Source of the DNA: Haemophilus sp.
GTDB lineage: Bacteria; Pseudomonadota; Gammaproteobacteria; Enterobacterales; Pasteurellaceae
Direction: 5' to 3'
NCBI GenBank assembly: GCA_019423025.1
Contig: JAHZCD010000003.1
Coordinates: 1-64,000, forward strand
DNA: 64,000 nt
Shown here: positions 1 through 9,572 of the stretch, piece after piece
Numbering within the stretch: position 1 is the stretch's first letter
How the letters are laid out: each line of letters begins with the position of its first letter
Notes under the pieces: generated by a model
What the model was told of the DNA's origin: nothing
Databases searched by the model: none
Seen by the model: only the letters and a program-made list of their open reading frames with translations
Program-made: the position numbers and the translations under genes

Positions 1-121
1 ACACAGATTGTCTGATATATTGTTAAAGAGCAAAAAACAACGACGCACTGGTTTTACTAAAGCTTCACAACAGCGCGTCGTTGTGTGGGGCGTATTATAG
101 GCATTTCAGATGCCTTTGCAA
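1..121 (-). promoter_or_regulatory. rRNA operon promoter and antitermination leader (operon lies left of the window)
   Basis: Read on the minus strand, a promoter with -35 TTGCAA (116-121), a 16-base spacer and -10 TATAAT (94-99) is followed by a GC-rich discriminator, as at stringently controlled rRNA promoters. Downstream lie an inverted repeat (38-46 with 75-83) and a boxA-like TGCTCTTTAACA (21-32). After boxA comes the ATATATCAGACAATCTGTGT stretch that typically precedes 16S rRNA in gammaproteobacteria. No rRNA itself is inside the window, so the operon is inferred from its leader. Confidence 0.8.
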
Positions 122-190
122 GATCTTTTTGTAAAAAATGTAAATTTTTTTGCTATTTGCTTACAAACTCACCAACATGATGAGAAAAAA

Positions 191-982
191 TCATTTTAAA
201 ACGGTAATTCCATCAAATCCCCAGAGAGCCAACGCTTGTTCTAATTGGTGTTTATTCTCTACATCCTGCGTACAAAAAACCTGATTTTTCATCTCTAATT
301 TTGACCGCACTTCTAATTTATCAAGTAAGAACTGCAACCGCTTGGCAATAGCAAATCCTGGATCCATAAAATTCTTCACTTGAGGTAAGCAAATTTGAAT
401 TTCATCTTTAATTAAAGGGAAATGGGTACAGCCTAAACAAATCGTATCTAAATTCTCTATTAATGCCCAGGGACTTAATTCATTTTTCAATGCAATCAAA
501 TCAACCGATTTCCCTTGGATTTTATGCTCCGCGATTTCAACCAATTTAGTGGAGCCTAATCGTTCAACTATACAATGGATGGCAAACTGATGGATAAGAT
601 CATTAACATAAGGGCGTTTAACCGTGCCCTTTGTCGCCAATAGACCAATATGTTTCGTTTGTGAGATTTCTGCTGCTGGCTTAATGGCTGGCACGGTGCC
701 TACAATCGGAATAGAAAATTGTTCACGTAAAGGCGGTAACACCACCGTACTCGCGGTATTACAAGCAATCACAATGGCATCAAGTGGATAATCCTGATTA
801 ATTTTTTTACAAATATCCAATGTGCGATGAATGATTGTTTCTTCTGATTTTTCTGAATAAGGAAAACCTGCATTGTCAAAGCAATACAAATAATGGTTAT
901 CTGGCATCAGCTTTTTCGCTTCTCGATAAACGCTTAAGCCCCCCATTCCAGAATCAAAGAAAAGTACCGTTGATTTATTCAT
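191..982 (-). CDS. murI: Glutamate racemase
   Basis: Interconverts L- and D-glutamate in the cytoplasm, supplying D-Glu for peptidoglycan. The 263 residues are normal for the family. The N-terminal DSGMGGLSV motif (about 10-18) and both catalytic cysteine motifs are present: ACNTAST with Cys74 and CLGCTHFPL with Cys185. It is the last gene of the leftward gmk-rpoZ-spoT-recG-murI series, 30 bases after recG. A Hin-type uptake sequence is built into the coding region near 304-312. Confidence 0.96.
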   Translation of the reverse strand: MNKSTVLFFDSGMGGLSVYREAKKLMPDNHYLYCFDNAGFPYSEKSEETIIHRTLDICKKINQDYPLDAIVIACNTASTVVLPPLREQFSIPIVGTVPAIKPAAEISQTKHIGLLATKGTVKRPYVNDLIHQFAIHCIVERLGSTKLVEIAEHKIQGKSVDLIALKNELSPWALIENLDTICLGCTHFPLIKDEIQICLPQVKNFMDPGFAIAKRLQFLLDKLEVRSKLEMKNQVFCTQDVENKHQLEQALALWGFDGITVLK

Positions 983-1012
983 TTATAAAACTCTTTCAAA
1001 AATAACCGCACT

Positions 1013-3094
1013 TTAGGCATTCGAATAAATTTCTCGATTATTTAGCCAACGGCGGATTAAACTTTCTGCCACATCCGGATATTTTACAATTAATGCCTTA
1101 GCATAATGTTGAACGGTTGGAATCATTTTACGATCGCGCATCAAATTCGCCACTTTAAATTCGGCGATCCCTGTTTGTTTAGTACCTAACACCTCACCTG
1201 GACCGCGAATTTCTAAATCTTTCTCTGAAATTACAAAGCCATCTTGGCTATCACGCAATACCTGTAAACGTTTTTGCGACACTTTACCCAACGGCGGTTT
1301 ATACATTAGGACACAAAAAGACGCCGTACTGCCACGCCCTACTCGTCCACGTAACTGATGGAGTTGTGATAAGCCCAAACGCTCTGCATTCTCAATGATC
1401 ATTAGACTGGCATTCGGCACATCTACGCCCACTTCGATCACAGTTGTAGCCACAAGCAAATCGAGCTCTGCATTTTTAAAGGCAGCCATAATATCTTGTT
1501 TTTCTTGCGGTTTCATTCGCCCATGTACAAGGCCAATTTTAAGCATCGGCAAGGCTTTCGTTAAATCTTCCCAAATGGCCTCGGCTGCTTGCGCTTCTAG
1601 CACTTCAGACTCATCAATTAACGTACAAACCCAATAAGCCTGGCGTTTTTCATTAATACAGGCATTTTTTACTCGAGCAACGATTTCATCTCGACGCTCT
1701 TCAGAAAGAACAACTGTCGTAATCGGCGTTCTACCTGGAGGCAATTCGTCAATAATTGACGTATCGAGATCGGCATAAACCGTCATCGCTAAAGTTCTCG
1801 GGATTGGCGTTGCCGTCATAATCAGTTGGTGTGGATAAAATCCTGCTTTTTCGCCTTTTTCTCGCAACATTAAACGCTGATGCACACCAAAACGATGCTG
1901 TTCATCAATAATCACCAAGGCTAAATCAGCAAATTCCACTTCCTCTTGGAACAAAGCATGCGTGCCCACCACCATTTGTACCGCACCAGACCTAATTTTT
2001 TCTAGCTCGGTTTGGCGAGCTTTCCCTTTCACCTTACCCGCTAACCAGCCAACTTCAATACCGAAAGGCTCTAACCAACGGCGGAAATTATTCGCATGCT
2101 GTTCAGCCAAAATTTCCGTTGGCGCCATTAATGCCACTTGTTTACCATTATCAATCGCTAATAAGGCGGCTAAGGCAGCAACTAAAGTTTTCCCTGAGCC
2201 CACATCACCTTGAACAAGTCGCATCATCGGATAATCTTTTGCTAAATCCTGTTCAATATCGGCCACCACTCTATTTTGAGCATTCGTTGGTTGAAAAGGC
2301 AAAGAGGCAAGAAATCGTTGCTTCAAATCGGTTTGATAATGCAATGGCAACGCTAAAAACTGCTGCGTACCCAACCGCACTTTTTGCATCGCAAGATTAT
2401 GTGCAAGAAGCTCTTCAAAGATAAGTCGTTGCTGTGCGGGATGTTGTCCTTTTTCCAAAATATCTAATGAAATATCTGGCGGAGGACGATGCAAAAATCG
2501 AATAGCATCCTTTAAGCTAAAAGGATGTGGATTAAATTCATTAGGTAAAATTTCCGTTAATTGGATTTTATCGAGTAAAGCCAATGCTTGATCGGTTAGC
2601 TTACGTAATGAATTTTGTTTTAAACCTTCCGTTGTGGAATAAATAGGCGTAAGTGTTTCCTCTAAAACCAATGGCGCATTATCCCGTATGATTTGATATT
2701 CAGGATGATGAATTTCTACCATAAAACGTCCGCGTTTAATTTCACCAAACGCTTTGACGCGCGTACCAATCTGAAAACTGTTTTTCATCCCCGCATTAAA
2801 ATTGAAGAAACGGAGCATAATCTTGCTCGTTCCATCAGAGAGACTTACGGTTAAAATAGGACGGCGCCCAAAGGCAACTTCACAGGTTTGGACAACCCCT
2901 TCAATGGTGGCATATTGTTCAGGACGAAGATCGGCAATAGGTGTAATTCTCGTGCGATCTTCATAACGGATAGGTAAATGAAAAAGCAAGTCTTGGAGAT
3001 TGTGAATTCCAAGACGGCTTAATTTATCGGAGATTGCCGCGCCTACACCGGATAAAGTGGTTAGAGGAACGGCATCGAGAAGTTGTGTGCTCAT
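1013..3094 (-). CDS. recG: ATP-dependent DNA helicase RecG
   Basis: Branch-migration helicase that remodels stalled forks and Holliday junctions. The 693 residues fit the family. An N-terminal wedge/OB region is followed by a superfamily 2 helicase core with Walker A GDVGSGKT (about residue 295), a DEQHRFGV Walker B box and the QLRGRVGRG motif near the C-terminus. Its ATG overlaps the spoT stop codon by one base (TAATG), implying translational coupling. E. coli has trmH between spoT and recG; it is absent here. Confidence 0.97.
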   Translation of the reverse strand: MSTQLLDAVPLTTLSGVGAAISDKLSRLGIHNLQDLLFHLPIRYEDRTRITPIADLRPEQYATIEGVVQTCEVAFGRRPILTVSLSDGTSKIMLRFFNFNAGMKNSFQIGTRVKAFGEIKRGRFMVEIHHPEYQIIRDNAPLVLEETLTPIYSTTEGLKQNSLRKLTDQALALLDKIQLTEILPNEFNPHPFSLKDAIRFLHRPPPDISLDILEKGQHPAQQRLIFEELLAHNLAMQKVRLGTQQFLALPLHYQTDLKQRFLASLPFQPTNAQNRVVADIEQDLAKDYPMMRLVQGDVGSGKTLVAALAALLAIDNGKQVALMAPTEILAEQHANNFRRWLEPFGIEVGWLAGKVKGKARQTELEKIRSGAVQMVVGTHALFQEEVEFADLALVIIDEQHRFGVHQRLMLREKGEKAGFYPHQLIMTATPIPRTLAMTVYADLDTSIIDELPPGRTPITTVVLSEERRDEIVARVKNACINEKRQAYWVCTLIDESEVLEAQAAEAIWEDLTKALPMLKIGLVHGRMKPQEKQDIMAAFKNAELDLLVATTVIEVGVDVPNASLMIIENAERLGLSQLHQLRGRVGRGSTASFCVLMYKPPLGKVSQKRLQVLRDSQDGFVISEKDLEIRGPGEVLGTKQTGIAEFKVANLMRDRKMIPTVQHYAKALIVKYPDVAESLIRRWLNNREIYSNA

Positions 3095-5214
3095 TATGCT
3101 TCATTAATATTGCGCTTCAAACGAATCACACTGGTAATTTGTTTGATTTTTCGCATAATGTTTTCTAAATGATAGATATCTCTCGCGCCAACTTGGATAA
3201 TGACTAATAGCAGATTATTCTCTAATTCTTCAGTCCAAATACTTTGAATATTACTTTCACAAGTCGCGACTGCTGTCATGAGGCTACCTAATACATTTTG
3301 TTCATTAAGCATTTCAATGTGTAATTCGGCATCAAAATTGACCGCACTTTCAGCCTCTTCCCATTTTGCCGCGGTGAAATCTTTGGTATTACCTGACGTT
3401 AAATTAGAACAAGCTTGATGATGTACAACCACACCTTTCTTCGCAGTACTTAATGCCACGATCGGATCACCCGGAATTGGATGACAACATTGAGCGAAAG
3501 ACGCTTTCATTTCGCCATCTCGGCTTAACGTTAGCGTACTTTGTGTGTTTTCAGACACACCATCCACATCAATTTCAATGGCCTCATCCATTAATTGATG
3601 GGCAATGACACTCGACATTTGATTGCCCACACCGATTTCCATAAAAAGTTCATTAAGGCTTGAGAGATTCAATTCATTCAGTACAGCTTGGATTTTCTCT
3701 TCAGAAACCTCAGAGAGATAATGTGGTTTTAGGGCCATTTCTAGCTGTTTTTTACCAGTTTGAACAGAATCATCTGCACGCAATAATTTTAAGAAATGAC
3801 GAATACGAGTTCTTGCGCGAGCCGTCACGACAAAGTTTAACCAGCTAACGCTTGGATGAGCATTTTCACTGGTTACAATCTCAACGGTTTGACCAGACTC
3901 TAAGGCTTGTGATAACGGATAAGGCTTATGCTCTACTACTGCCGCAACACAATGATTTCCCACATCAGAATGCACTGCATAAGCAAAATCGATTGCTGTT
4001 GCCCCCATTGGCAATTCAACGATACGACCTTTCGGCGTAAAGACATAGATTTCTTTCGGGAAAAACTCAGATTTTACATTTTCAACAAACTCAAAGGAGT
4101 TACCTACGTTTTGTTGAATATCTACCAGGCTTTGTAACCAACGTTGTGCACGTACTTGAGCTGTGGTGCTATCATTTTTACCGCCTTCTTTATACACCCA
4201 ATGCGCGGTAATTCCCATTTCAGCGACCTGTTCCATTTCTTCAGTTTGCAAATGGACTTCCACAGGCACCCCATGAGGACCAATCATTGAGGTTTGTAGT
4301 GCTTGGTAGCCATTTGCACGTGGCACAGCAATATAATCTTTCACTTTACCAGGGCGAGGCTTATACAAACTATGCATTTGCCCCAATCCTCGATAGCAAT
4401 CATCAACCGAATTCACAATAACGCGGAAAGCATAAATATCCATAATAGAATGGAATTTCTGATCTTTCATGCGCATTTTTTGATAGATTTTATAGAGATG
4501 TTTTTCACGCCCCCAAATACGACTTGGAATACCTGCATCCTTAAGGCGTTGTGAAATATCATTAGAAATACGTTGGATCAACTCTTGACGAGAACCACGA
4601 GCCTGTTCGACAAATTTTTTAAGCACTTCATAACGGCGAGGATGCATTGCTTCAAAAGATAAATCTTCTAATTCATTCTTGATATGCTCGATGCCTAAAC
4701 GGTGGGCTAATGGACAGTAAATCTCTAGGGTTTCTTTTGCGATACGACGACGTTTATCTGGACGCAATGCTCCCAACGTTCGCATATTATGGGTACGGTC
4801 AGCCAGTTTGATTAAGACGACGCGAATATCTCGAGTCATCGCTAAAATCATCTTACGGAAGTTTTCAACCTGTGCTTCTTGGCGGGTACGGAATTTCAAT
4901 TTATCTAGTTTCGATACACCGTCAACAATTTCGGCTACGCTAGCACCAAATTCATCTTTTAATTGGGATTCGGTATAAGGGGTATCTTCGATAACATCAT
5001 GTAACAACGCAGCCATGATTGCTTCATGGTCTAAATGCATTTCCGCAATAATTGAAGCTACTGCAACAGGGTGAGTAATGTAAGGTTCGCCGCTTGAGCG
5101 AAATTGTCCTTCGTGAGCATCTCGCGCAATGACGAATGCACGTTTGATTAATTCAATTTTATCGGCGGGCAAATACCCCTGAATAATTCGATCTAAATCT
5201 GCAAACAATTCCAA
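3094..5214 (-). CDS. spoT: Bifunctional (p)ppGpp synthetase/hydrolase SpoT
   Basis: Makes and degrades the stringent-response alarmone. Domains in order: HD hydrolase (HPVAVAS and LLHDVIEDT near the N-terminus), RelA/SpoT synthetase (YAFRVIVNSVDDCYRGLGQ), TGS (IYVFTPKGRIVELP), and a C-terminal ACT domain. The frame is open 14 codons further to a TTG at 5256, but I prefer the TTG at 5212-5214. It has an AGG Shine-Dalgarno six bases upstream, and it aligns residue for residue with the E. coli SpoT N-terminus (LELFADL against MYLFESL). This gives 706 residues. It lies between rpoZ and recG as in enterics. Confidence 0.93.
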   Translation of the reverse strand: MELFADLDRIIQGYLPADKIELIKRAFVIARDAHEGQFRSSGEPYITHPVAVASIIAEMHLDHEAIMAALLHDVIEDTPYTESQLKDEFGASVAEIVDGVSKLDKLKFRTRQEAQVENFRKMILAMTRDIRVVLIKLADRTHNMRTLGALRPDKRRRIAKETLEIYCPLAHRLGIEHIKNELEDLSFEAMHPRRYEVLKKFVEQARGSRQELIQRISNDISQRLKDAGIPSRIWGREKHLYKIYQKMRMKDQKFHSIMDIYAFRVIVNSVDDCYRGLGQMHSLYKPRPGKVKDYIAVPRANGYQALQTSMIGPHGVPVEVHLQTEEMEQVAEMGITAHWVYKEGGKNDSTTAQVRAQRWLQSLVDIQQNVGNSFEFVENVKSEFFPKEIYVFTPKGRIVELPMGATAIDFAYAVHSDVGNHCVAAVVEHKPYPLSQALESGQTVEIVTSENAHPSVSWLNFVVTARARTRIRHFLKLLRADDSVQTGKKQLEMALKPHYLSEVSEEKIQAVLNELNLSSLNELFMEIGVGNQMSSVIAHQLMDEAIEIDVDGVSENTQSTLTLSRDGEMKASFAQCCHPIPGDPIVALSTAKKGVVVHHQACSNLTSGNTKDFTAAKWEEAESAVNFDAELHIEMLNEQNVLGSLMTAVATCESNIQSIWTEELENNLLLVIIQVGARDIYHLENIMRKIKQITSVIRLKRNINEA

Positions 5215-5289
5215 AGGACACCTGACTTTTTGTAGAGAGAAAGACTCGGCGATCAAAATAGCCTTAATTTTGACCGCACTTTAATGAGA

Positions 5290-5556
5290 TTATTCTGCGA
5301 TTAACGCTACTGCCACTTCTTCGTTACGCTGAGAAGCTGCCGCATCTAAATACTCTTTTGCATCCATGATTTCTTGGTTGATTAACCCTTTTTCGATTTC
5401 ACGTAATGCGATTACAGTTGGTTTATCGTTATCTTCCGGCACTAACGGCTCACTTTGATGTAACTCTAATTGTCTCGCACGACGAGCGGCGGTTAAAATT
5501 AAATCAAAACGGTTACCAATTTTTTCTACTGCATCTTGCACAGTCACTCGAGCCAT
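5290..5556 (-). CDS. rpoZ: RNA polymerase omega subunit
   Basis: Small subunit that helps fold beta-prime and mediates ppGpp binding to RNA polymerase. The 88-residue product starts MARVTVQDAVEKIGNRFDL, the conserved omega N-terminus with the ARRARQL segment, and has the usual length (E. coli 91). It is followed by spoT, so a ppGpp-sensing subunit and the ppGpp enzyme share an operon, and is preceded by gmk 60 bases upstream. Confidence 0.96.
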   Translation of the reverse strand: MARVTVQDAVEKIGNRFDLILTAARRARQLELHQSEPLVPEDNDKPTVIALREIEKGLINQEIMDAKEYLDAAASQRNEEVAVALIAE

Positions 5557-5616
5557 GTTTTACTCCGATGTTAAAAATAATGTCTATAAAGGGAAAATAT
5601 TGTACTCAATTCAAGC

Positions 5617-6243
5617 TTATTTTGCTAGTAGCTGTTGAATTAAGTCTGCATTTTCTGTTTGTTGATAAGCTTTAGTCAAGCGTTCTGCCTGCAAAATGCT
5701 TTGCAAATCTGCCAATGCCTGTTCAAAATTATCGTTCACAATAACATAATCATATTCATCATAATGCGAAATTTCGCTGATTGCTTTTGACATTCGCTCA
5801 GCAATAACCTCTTTGCTATCCTGTCCGCGTCCAACCAAGCGACGTTCTAATTCAGGCAATGATGGCGGCAAAATAAAAATACTTTTTACAGAAGGTACTT
5901 TTTGACGAATTTGCTGTGCACCTTGCCAGTCAATATCTAAAAACACATCAATGCCTTTTGCTAAGTTTTCTTCAATTGCTGGCAATGAAGTGCCGTAATA
6001 ATTACCACCAAACACTTTTGCATATTCTAAGAAGTGGCCTTTTTCAATTAAGGTTTCAAATTCTTCTACTGAAACAAAATAATAATGCACACCATGACTT
6101 TCGCCTGGACGAGGAGAACGTGTTGTGTGTGAAATAGACACCATTTTTTTCGTGCCTTGATTTTTTTCTAATAACGCGGAAATTAATGATGACTTGCCCG
6201 CCCCACTCGGTGCAGAAAGAATATATAAATTACCTTGAGACAT
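5617..6243 (-). CDS. gmk: Guanylate kinase
   Basis: Phosphorylates GMP to GDP with ATP. The 208 residues begin with the P-loop APSGAGKSSLI (about 10-20), then the GMP-binding TTRSPRPGE segment, and DIDWQGAQQ and the lid region, all standard for the family. It is the first gene of the leftward gmk-rpoZ-spoT-recG-murI group. The promoter must lie in 6244-6461, shared back to back with gapA. An uptake sequence sits in that intergenic region at about 6296-6305. Confidence 0.97.
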   Translation of the reverse strand: MSQGNLYILSAPSGAGKSSLISALLEKNQGTKKMVSISHTTRSPRPGESHGVHYYFVSVEEFETLIEKGHFLEYAKVFGGNYYGTSLPAIEENLAKGIDVFLDIDWQGAQQIRQKVPSVKSIFILPPSLPELERRLVGRGQDSKEVIAERMSKAISEISHYDEYDYVIVNDNFEQALADLQSILQAERLTKAYQQTENADLIQQLLAK

Positions 6244-6336
6244 AATTGAAACCTCTTATTGTTGTTTGTTTTTATTATACAAAAAGAAAAGGAAAAGTGC
6301 GGTCAAATTTTCATTTGTTTTTACAAATCATTAAAA

Positions 6337-6352
6337 AGTGATCGAGATCACA
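6337..6352 (+). promoter_or_regulatory. Probable CRP site upstream of gapA
   Basis: AGTGA-N6-TCACA matches nine of the ten conserved bases of the CRP consensus TGTGA-N6-TCACA. The gapA -10 hexamer TATAAT is at 6395-6400, so the site centre lies about 62 bases before the expected start, the spacing of a class I CRP activator site. The -35 region is only a T-run, which fits an activator-dependent promoter. Confidence 0.6.
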
Positions 6353-6394
6353 AAAAAGTGGTATATACCCTTTTTTTTATCAAAATGCCCATGC

Positions 6395-6400
6395 TATAAT
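6395..6400 (+). promoter_or_regulatory. gapA promoter -10 element
   Basis: Perfect TATAAT about 60 bases before the gapA ATG, with no good -35 hexamer (T-run at 6372-6377). Its position relative to the CRP-like site at 6337-6352 suggests CRP-assisted transcription. Confidence 0.55.
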
Positions 6401-6461
6401 CCACGGGAACTCGTTAGAGCAACGATTTTGTTTAACTTAAAAAATAGAAGGTGAAAATCTT

Positions 6462-7481
6462 ATGGCTATTAAAATTGGTATCAACGGTTTCGGCCGTATC
6501 GGTCGTATCGTATTCCGTGCAGCACAACATCGTGATGACATCGAAGTTGTAGGTATCAACGACTTAATCGACGTTGAATACATGGCTTACATGTTGAAAT
6601 ACGATTCAACTCACGGTCGTTTTGACGGTACTGTTGAAGTTAAAGACGGTAACTTAGTAGTAAACGGTAAAACTATCCGTGTTACTTCTGAACGTGATCC
6701 TGCAAACCTTAACTGGGGTGCGATCGGCGTTGATGTTGCAGTTGAAGCAACAGGTTTATTCTTAACTGATGAAACAGCACGCAAACACATCACTGCTGGT
6801 GCGAAAAAAGTCGTATTAACAGGTCCTTCTAAAGATAGCACACCAATGTTCGTACGTGGTGTAAACTTCGGTGCATACGCTGGTCAAGACATCGTGTCTA
6901 ATGCTTCTTGTACTACAAACTGTTTAGCACCTTTAGCACGTGTTGTTCACGAAACTTTCGGTATCAAAGATGGTTTAATGACCACTGTTCACGCAACCAC
7001 AGCAACTCAAAAAACTGTTGATGGTCCATCAGCTAAAGACTGGCGCGGTGGTCGTGGTGCATCACAAAACATCATCCCTTCATCTACTGGTGCAGCGAAA
7101 GCAGTGGGTAAAGTATTACCAGCATTAAACGGTAAATTAACTGGTATGGCGTTCCGTGTTCCTACTCCAAACGTTTCTGTAGTTGACTTAACTGTAAACT
7201 TAGAAAAACCAGCAACTTACGAACAAATCAAACAAGCAATCAAAGATGCAGCTGAAGGTAAAACTTTCAACGGCGAATTAAAAGGCGTTTTAGGTTACAC
7301 TGAAGATGCAGTAGTTTCTACAGACTTCAACGGTTGTGCTTTAACTTCTGTATTTGATGCTGATGCGGGTATCGCATTAACTGATTCTTTCGTTAAATTA
7401 GTATCTTGGTACGATAACGAAACTGGTTACTCAAACAAAGTATTAGACTTAGTTGCACACGTTTACAACTACAAAGGCTAA
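6462..7481 (+). CDS. gapA: Glyceraldehyde-3-phosphate dehydrogenase, type I
   Basis: Glycolytic NAD-dependent oxidation of glyceraldehyde-3-phosphate. The 339 residues start with the Rossmann motif GINGFGRIGR. The active-site segment SNASCTTNCLAP carries catalytic Cys150, and the substrate-binding TVHATTATQKTVDGPS segment holds the catalytic histidine. The C-terminus WYDNETGYSNK is typical. Codon use is strongly biased (TTA, AAA, CGT), as expected for a highly expressed gene. It has its own promoter and a strong terminator at 7501-7527. Confidence 0.98.
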   Translation: MAIKIGINGFGRIGRIVFRAAQHRDDIEVVGINDLIDVEYMAYMLKYDSTHGRFDGTVEVKDGNLVVNGKTIRVTSERDPANLNWGAIGVDVAVEATGLFLTDETARKHITAGAKKVVLTGPSKDSTPMFVRGVNFGAYAGQDIVSNASCTTNCLAPLARVVHETFGIKDGLMTTVHATTATQKTVDGPSAKDWRGGRGASQNIIPSSTGAAKAVGKVLPALNGKLTGMAFRVPTPNVSVVDLTVNLEKPATYEQIKQAIKDAAEGKTFNGELKGVLGYTEDAVVSTDFNGCALTSVFDADAGIALTDSFVKLVSWYDNETGYSNKVLDLVAHVYNYKG

Positions 7482-7500
7482 TCAAAATACCTAAAAAATT

Positions 7501-7527
7501 AACCGCTCTTTTAGAGCGGTTTTTTTA
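7501..7527 (+). terminator. gapA rho-independent terminator
   Basis: Eight-base stem AACCGCTC/GAGCGGTT with a short T-rich loop and a T-run follows gapA by about 20 bases. Both arms contain a one-mismatch version of the uptake sequence (AAGAGCGGT). Confidence 0.85.
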
Positions 7528-7707
7528 TTTCCAATCCATTTCACTTAATCAATATTTTTAAATTCTTTATTTATCATCCGGAGATAAAAATAGAAAAATA
7601 AATATGTCTATTATTTATTCTATATTCACAAAATAACAACATTTCACTAGATTTTAAATTTATTTCGTTTATATTAGCGTACAGTTGTTCGCTCAAATAA
7701 GGCTTAT

Positions 7708-9525
7708 ATGAATTTAGAACGTCATTTCGTCAATCGAATTCGCCAACAGGCAAAAACTCGTCAAAATGTAACCGCACTTCGCCATAAAATTAATGGCTTA
7801 TGGAAAGATATTTCGTGGAACGCATTTCAACAACAGCTTGATCAGCTTTCATTAGCTTTTCTTGCTTGCAATATTCAAGTACAAGATAAAATTGCAATTT
7901 TTGCGCACAATATGTCACGTTGGACAATCGCAGATGTTGCGGCACTTCAAGTCCGTGCCATTACCGTCCCAATTTATGCGACCAATACTGCACAACAGGC
8001 AGAATTTATTTTAAATCATGCCGATGTCAAAATTCTGTTTGTCGGAGATCAAGAACAATATGATCAAGCGTTAGAAATTGCGCATCAGTGTCCACAATTA
8101 CAAAAAATTGTGGCCATGAAAGAACAAATTCAACTGACAGAAACTACCCTTTCCTGCCATTGGGACGATTTAATTCAATTAGGTACAGAAGAATTCCAAA
8201 CTGAATTTAAAACTCGCTTAGCAAGTAAAACTATGGATGATTTATTCACGATCATCTACACCTCAGGCACAACAGGTGAACCGAAAGGCGTAATGCTTGA
8301 TTACAATAACTTGGCGCATCAACTTGAAGCCCATGATATTGCATTAGATGTTAATCAAGATGAGGTTTCACTTTCTTTTTTACCATTTAGCCATATTTTT
8401 GAGCGAGCTTGGGTTGCCTATGTGTTACATCGTGGAGCAATCCTTTGTTATCTCGAAGACACCAATCAAGTACGTGAAGCATTAACGGAAGTGCGTCCGA
8501 CCTTTATGTGTGCGGTACCGCGTTTCTATGAAAAAATTTATTCTGCTGTACTGGATAAAGTCCAAAAAGCGCCTTTTATTCGTCAAATGATTTTCCACTG
8601 GGCAATTGCAGTGGGACAAAAACGTTTTGATCTTCTCTCTCAAAATAAAAAAGTCCCGTTCTTCTTGCAAAAGCGCTATGCGCTTGCCGATAAAATGGTA
8701 CTTTCTAAACTGCGTTCATTGTTAGGTGGACGTATTAAAATGATGCCTTGCGGTGGCGCAAAATTAGAACCAACCATTGGCCTTTTCTTCCATAGCATTG
8801 GGATTAATATCAAACTCGGTTATGGCATGACTGAAACCACAGCAACCGTTTCTTGCTGGGATGACCATCATTTTAACCCGAATTCTATCGGTAAATTAAT
8901 GCCAAACGCAGAAGTTAAAATTGGTGAAAATAACGAGATTCTAGTGCGTGGTGGCATGGTAATGAAAGGTTACTATAAAAAGCCAGAAGAAACGGCCCAA
9001 GCCTTCACTGAAGATGGTTTCTTGAAAACGGGAGATGCCGGTGAATTTGATGCTGATGGTAATTTATTTATTACCGACCGTATTAAAGAGTTGATGAAAA
9101 CGTCTAACGGCAAATACATTGCACCACAATATATCGAAGGTAAAATTGGCAAAGATAAATTTATCGAACAAATTGCGATTATTGCTGATGCAAAAAAATA
9201 TGTTTCAGCGTTGATCGTACCTTGTTTTGATAGCGTGGAAGAATATGCGAAGAAACTGAATATTAAGTATCAAGATCGCATAGAATTACTCAAACACTCT
9301 GACATTATCAAAATGTTTGAACAACGTATCGAAAGTCTTCAAAAAGAACTGGCGCACTTCGAGCAAGTGAAGAAATTTACACTACTCTCTCAGGCATTTA
9401 GCGTCAAACTTGGTGAAATCACGCCTACGCTCAAATTACGCCGAAAAGTAATTATGGAACGTTATCGTCATATCATTGATTCGATGTATTCCAACAATAA
9501 AGAGAACAAGGAAAATAAAGAATAA
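7708..9525 (+). CDS. AMP-dependent long-chain fatty acid-CoA ligase
   Basis: Activates fatty acids to acyl-CoA through an acyl-adenylate. The 605-residue protein has the AMP-binding signature YTSGTTGEPKGVML (about residues 188-201), the GYGMTETTATV motif near 370 and the hinge motif TGDAGEFDADGNLFITDRIKELMKTSNGK in the C-terminal part. It resembles the eukaryotic/FAA-like branch more than E. coli FadD. It directly follows gapA, as in H. influenzae. With no beta-oxidation genes in view, recycling exogenous fatty acids into phospholipid is a likely role (inference). Confidence 0.88.
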   Translation: MNLERHFVNRIRQQAKTRQNVTALRHKINGLWKDISWNAFQQQLDQLSLAFLACNIQVQDKIAIFAHNMSRWTIADVAALQVRAITVPIYATNTAQQAEFILNHADVKILFVGDQEQYDQALEIAHQCPQLQKIVAMKEQIQLTETTLSCHWDDLIQLGTEEFQTEFKTRLASKTMDDLFTIIYTSGTTGEPKGVMLDYNNLAHQLEAHDIALDVNQDEVSLSFLPFSHIFERAWVAYVLHRGAILCYLEDTNQVREALTEVRPTFMCAVPRFYEKIYSAVLDKVQKAPFIRQMIFHWAIAVGQKRFDLLSQNKKVPFFLQKRYALADKMVLSKLRSLLGGRIKMMPCGGAKLEPTIGLFFHSIGINIKLGYGMTETTATVSCWDDHHFNPNSIGKLMPNAEVKIGENNEILVRGGMVMKGYYKKPEETAQAFTEDGFLKTGDAGEFDADGNLFITDRIKELMKTSNGKYIAPQYIEGKIGKDKFIEQIAIIADAKKYVSALIVPCFDSVEEYAKKLNIKYQDRIELLKHSDIIKMFEQRIESLQKELAHFEQVKKFTLLSQAFSVKLGEITPTLKLRRKVIMERYRHIIDSMYSNNKENKENKE

Positions 9526-9555
9526 AAAAGTGCGGTGAATTTCACCGCACTTTTT
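9524..9555. terminator. Bidirectional terminator made of two inverted uptake sequences
   Basis: AAAAAGTGCGGTGAA and its inverse complement form a long perfect stem between the convergent acyl-CoA ligase and selD genes. A-run and T-run flank it, so it can stop transcription from both sides. Confidence 0.85.
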
Positions 9556-9572
9556 ATTTTGACGAAAAGGAT

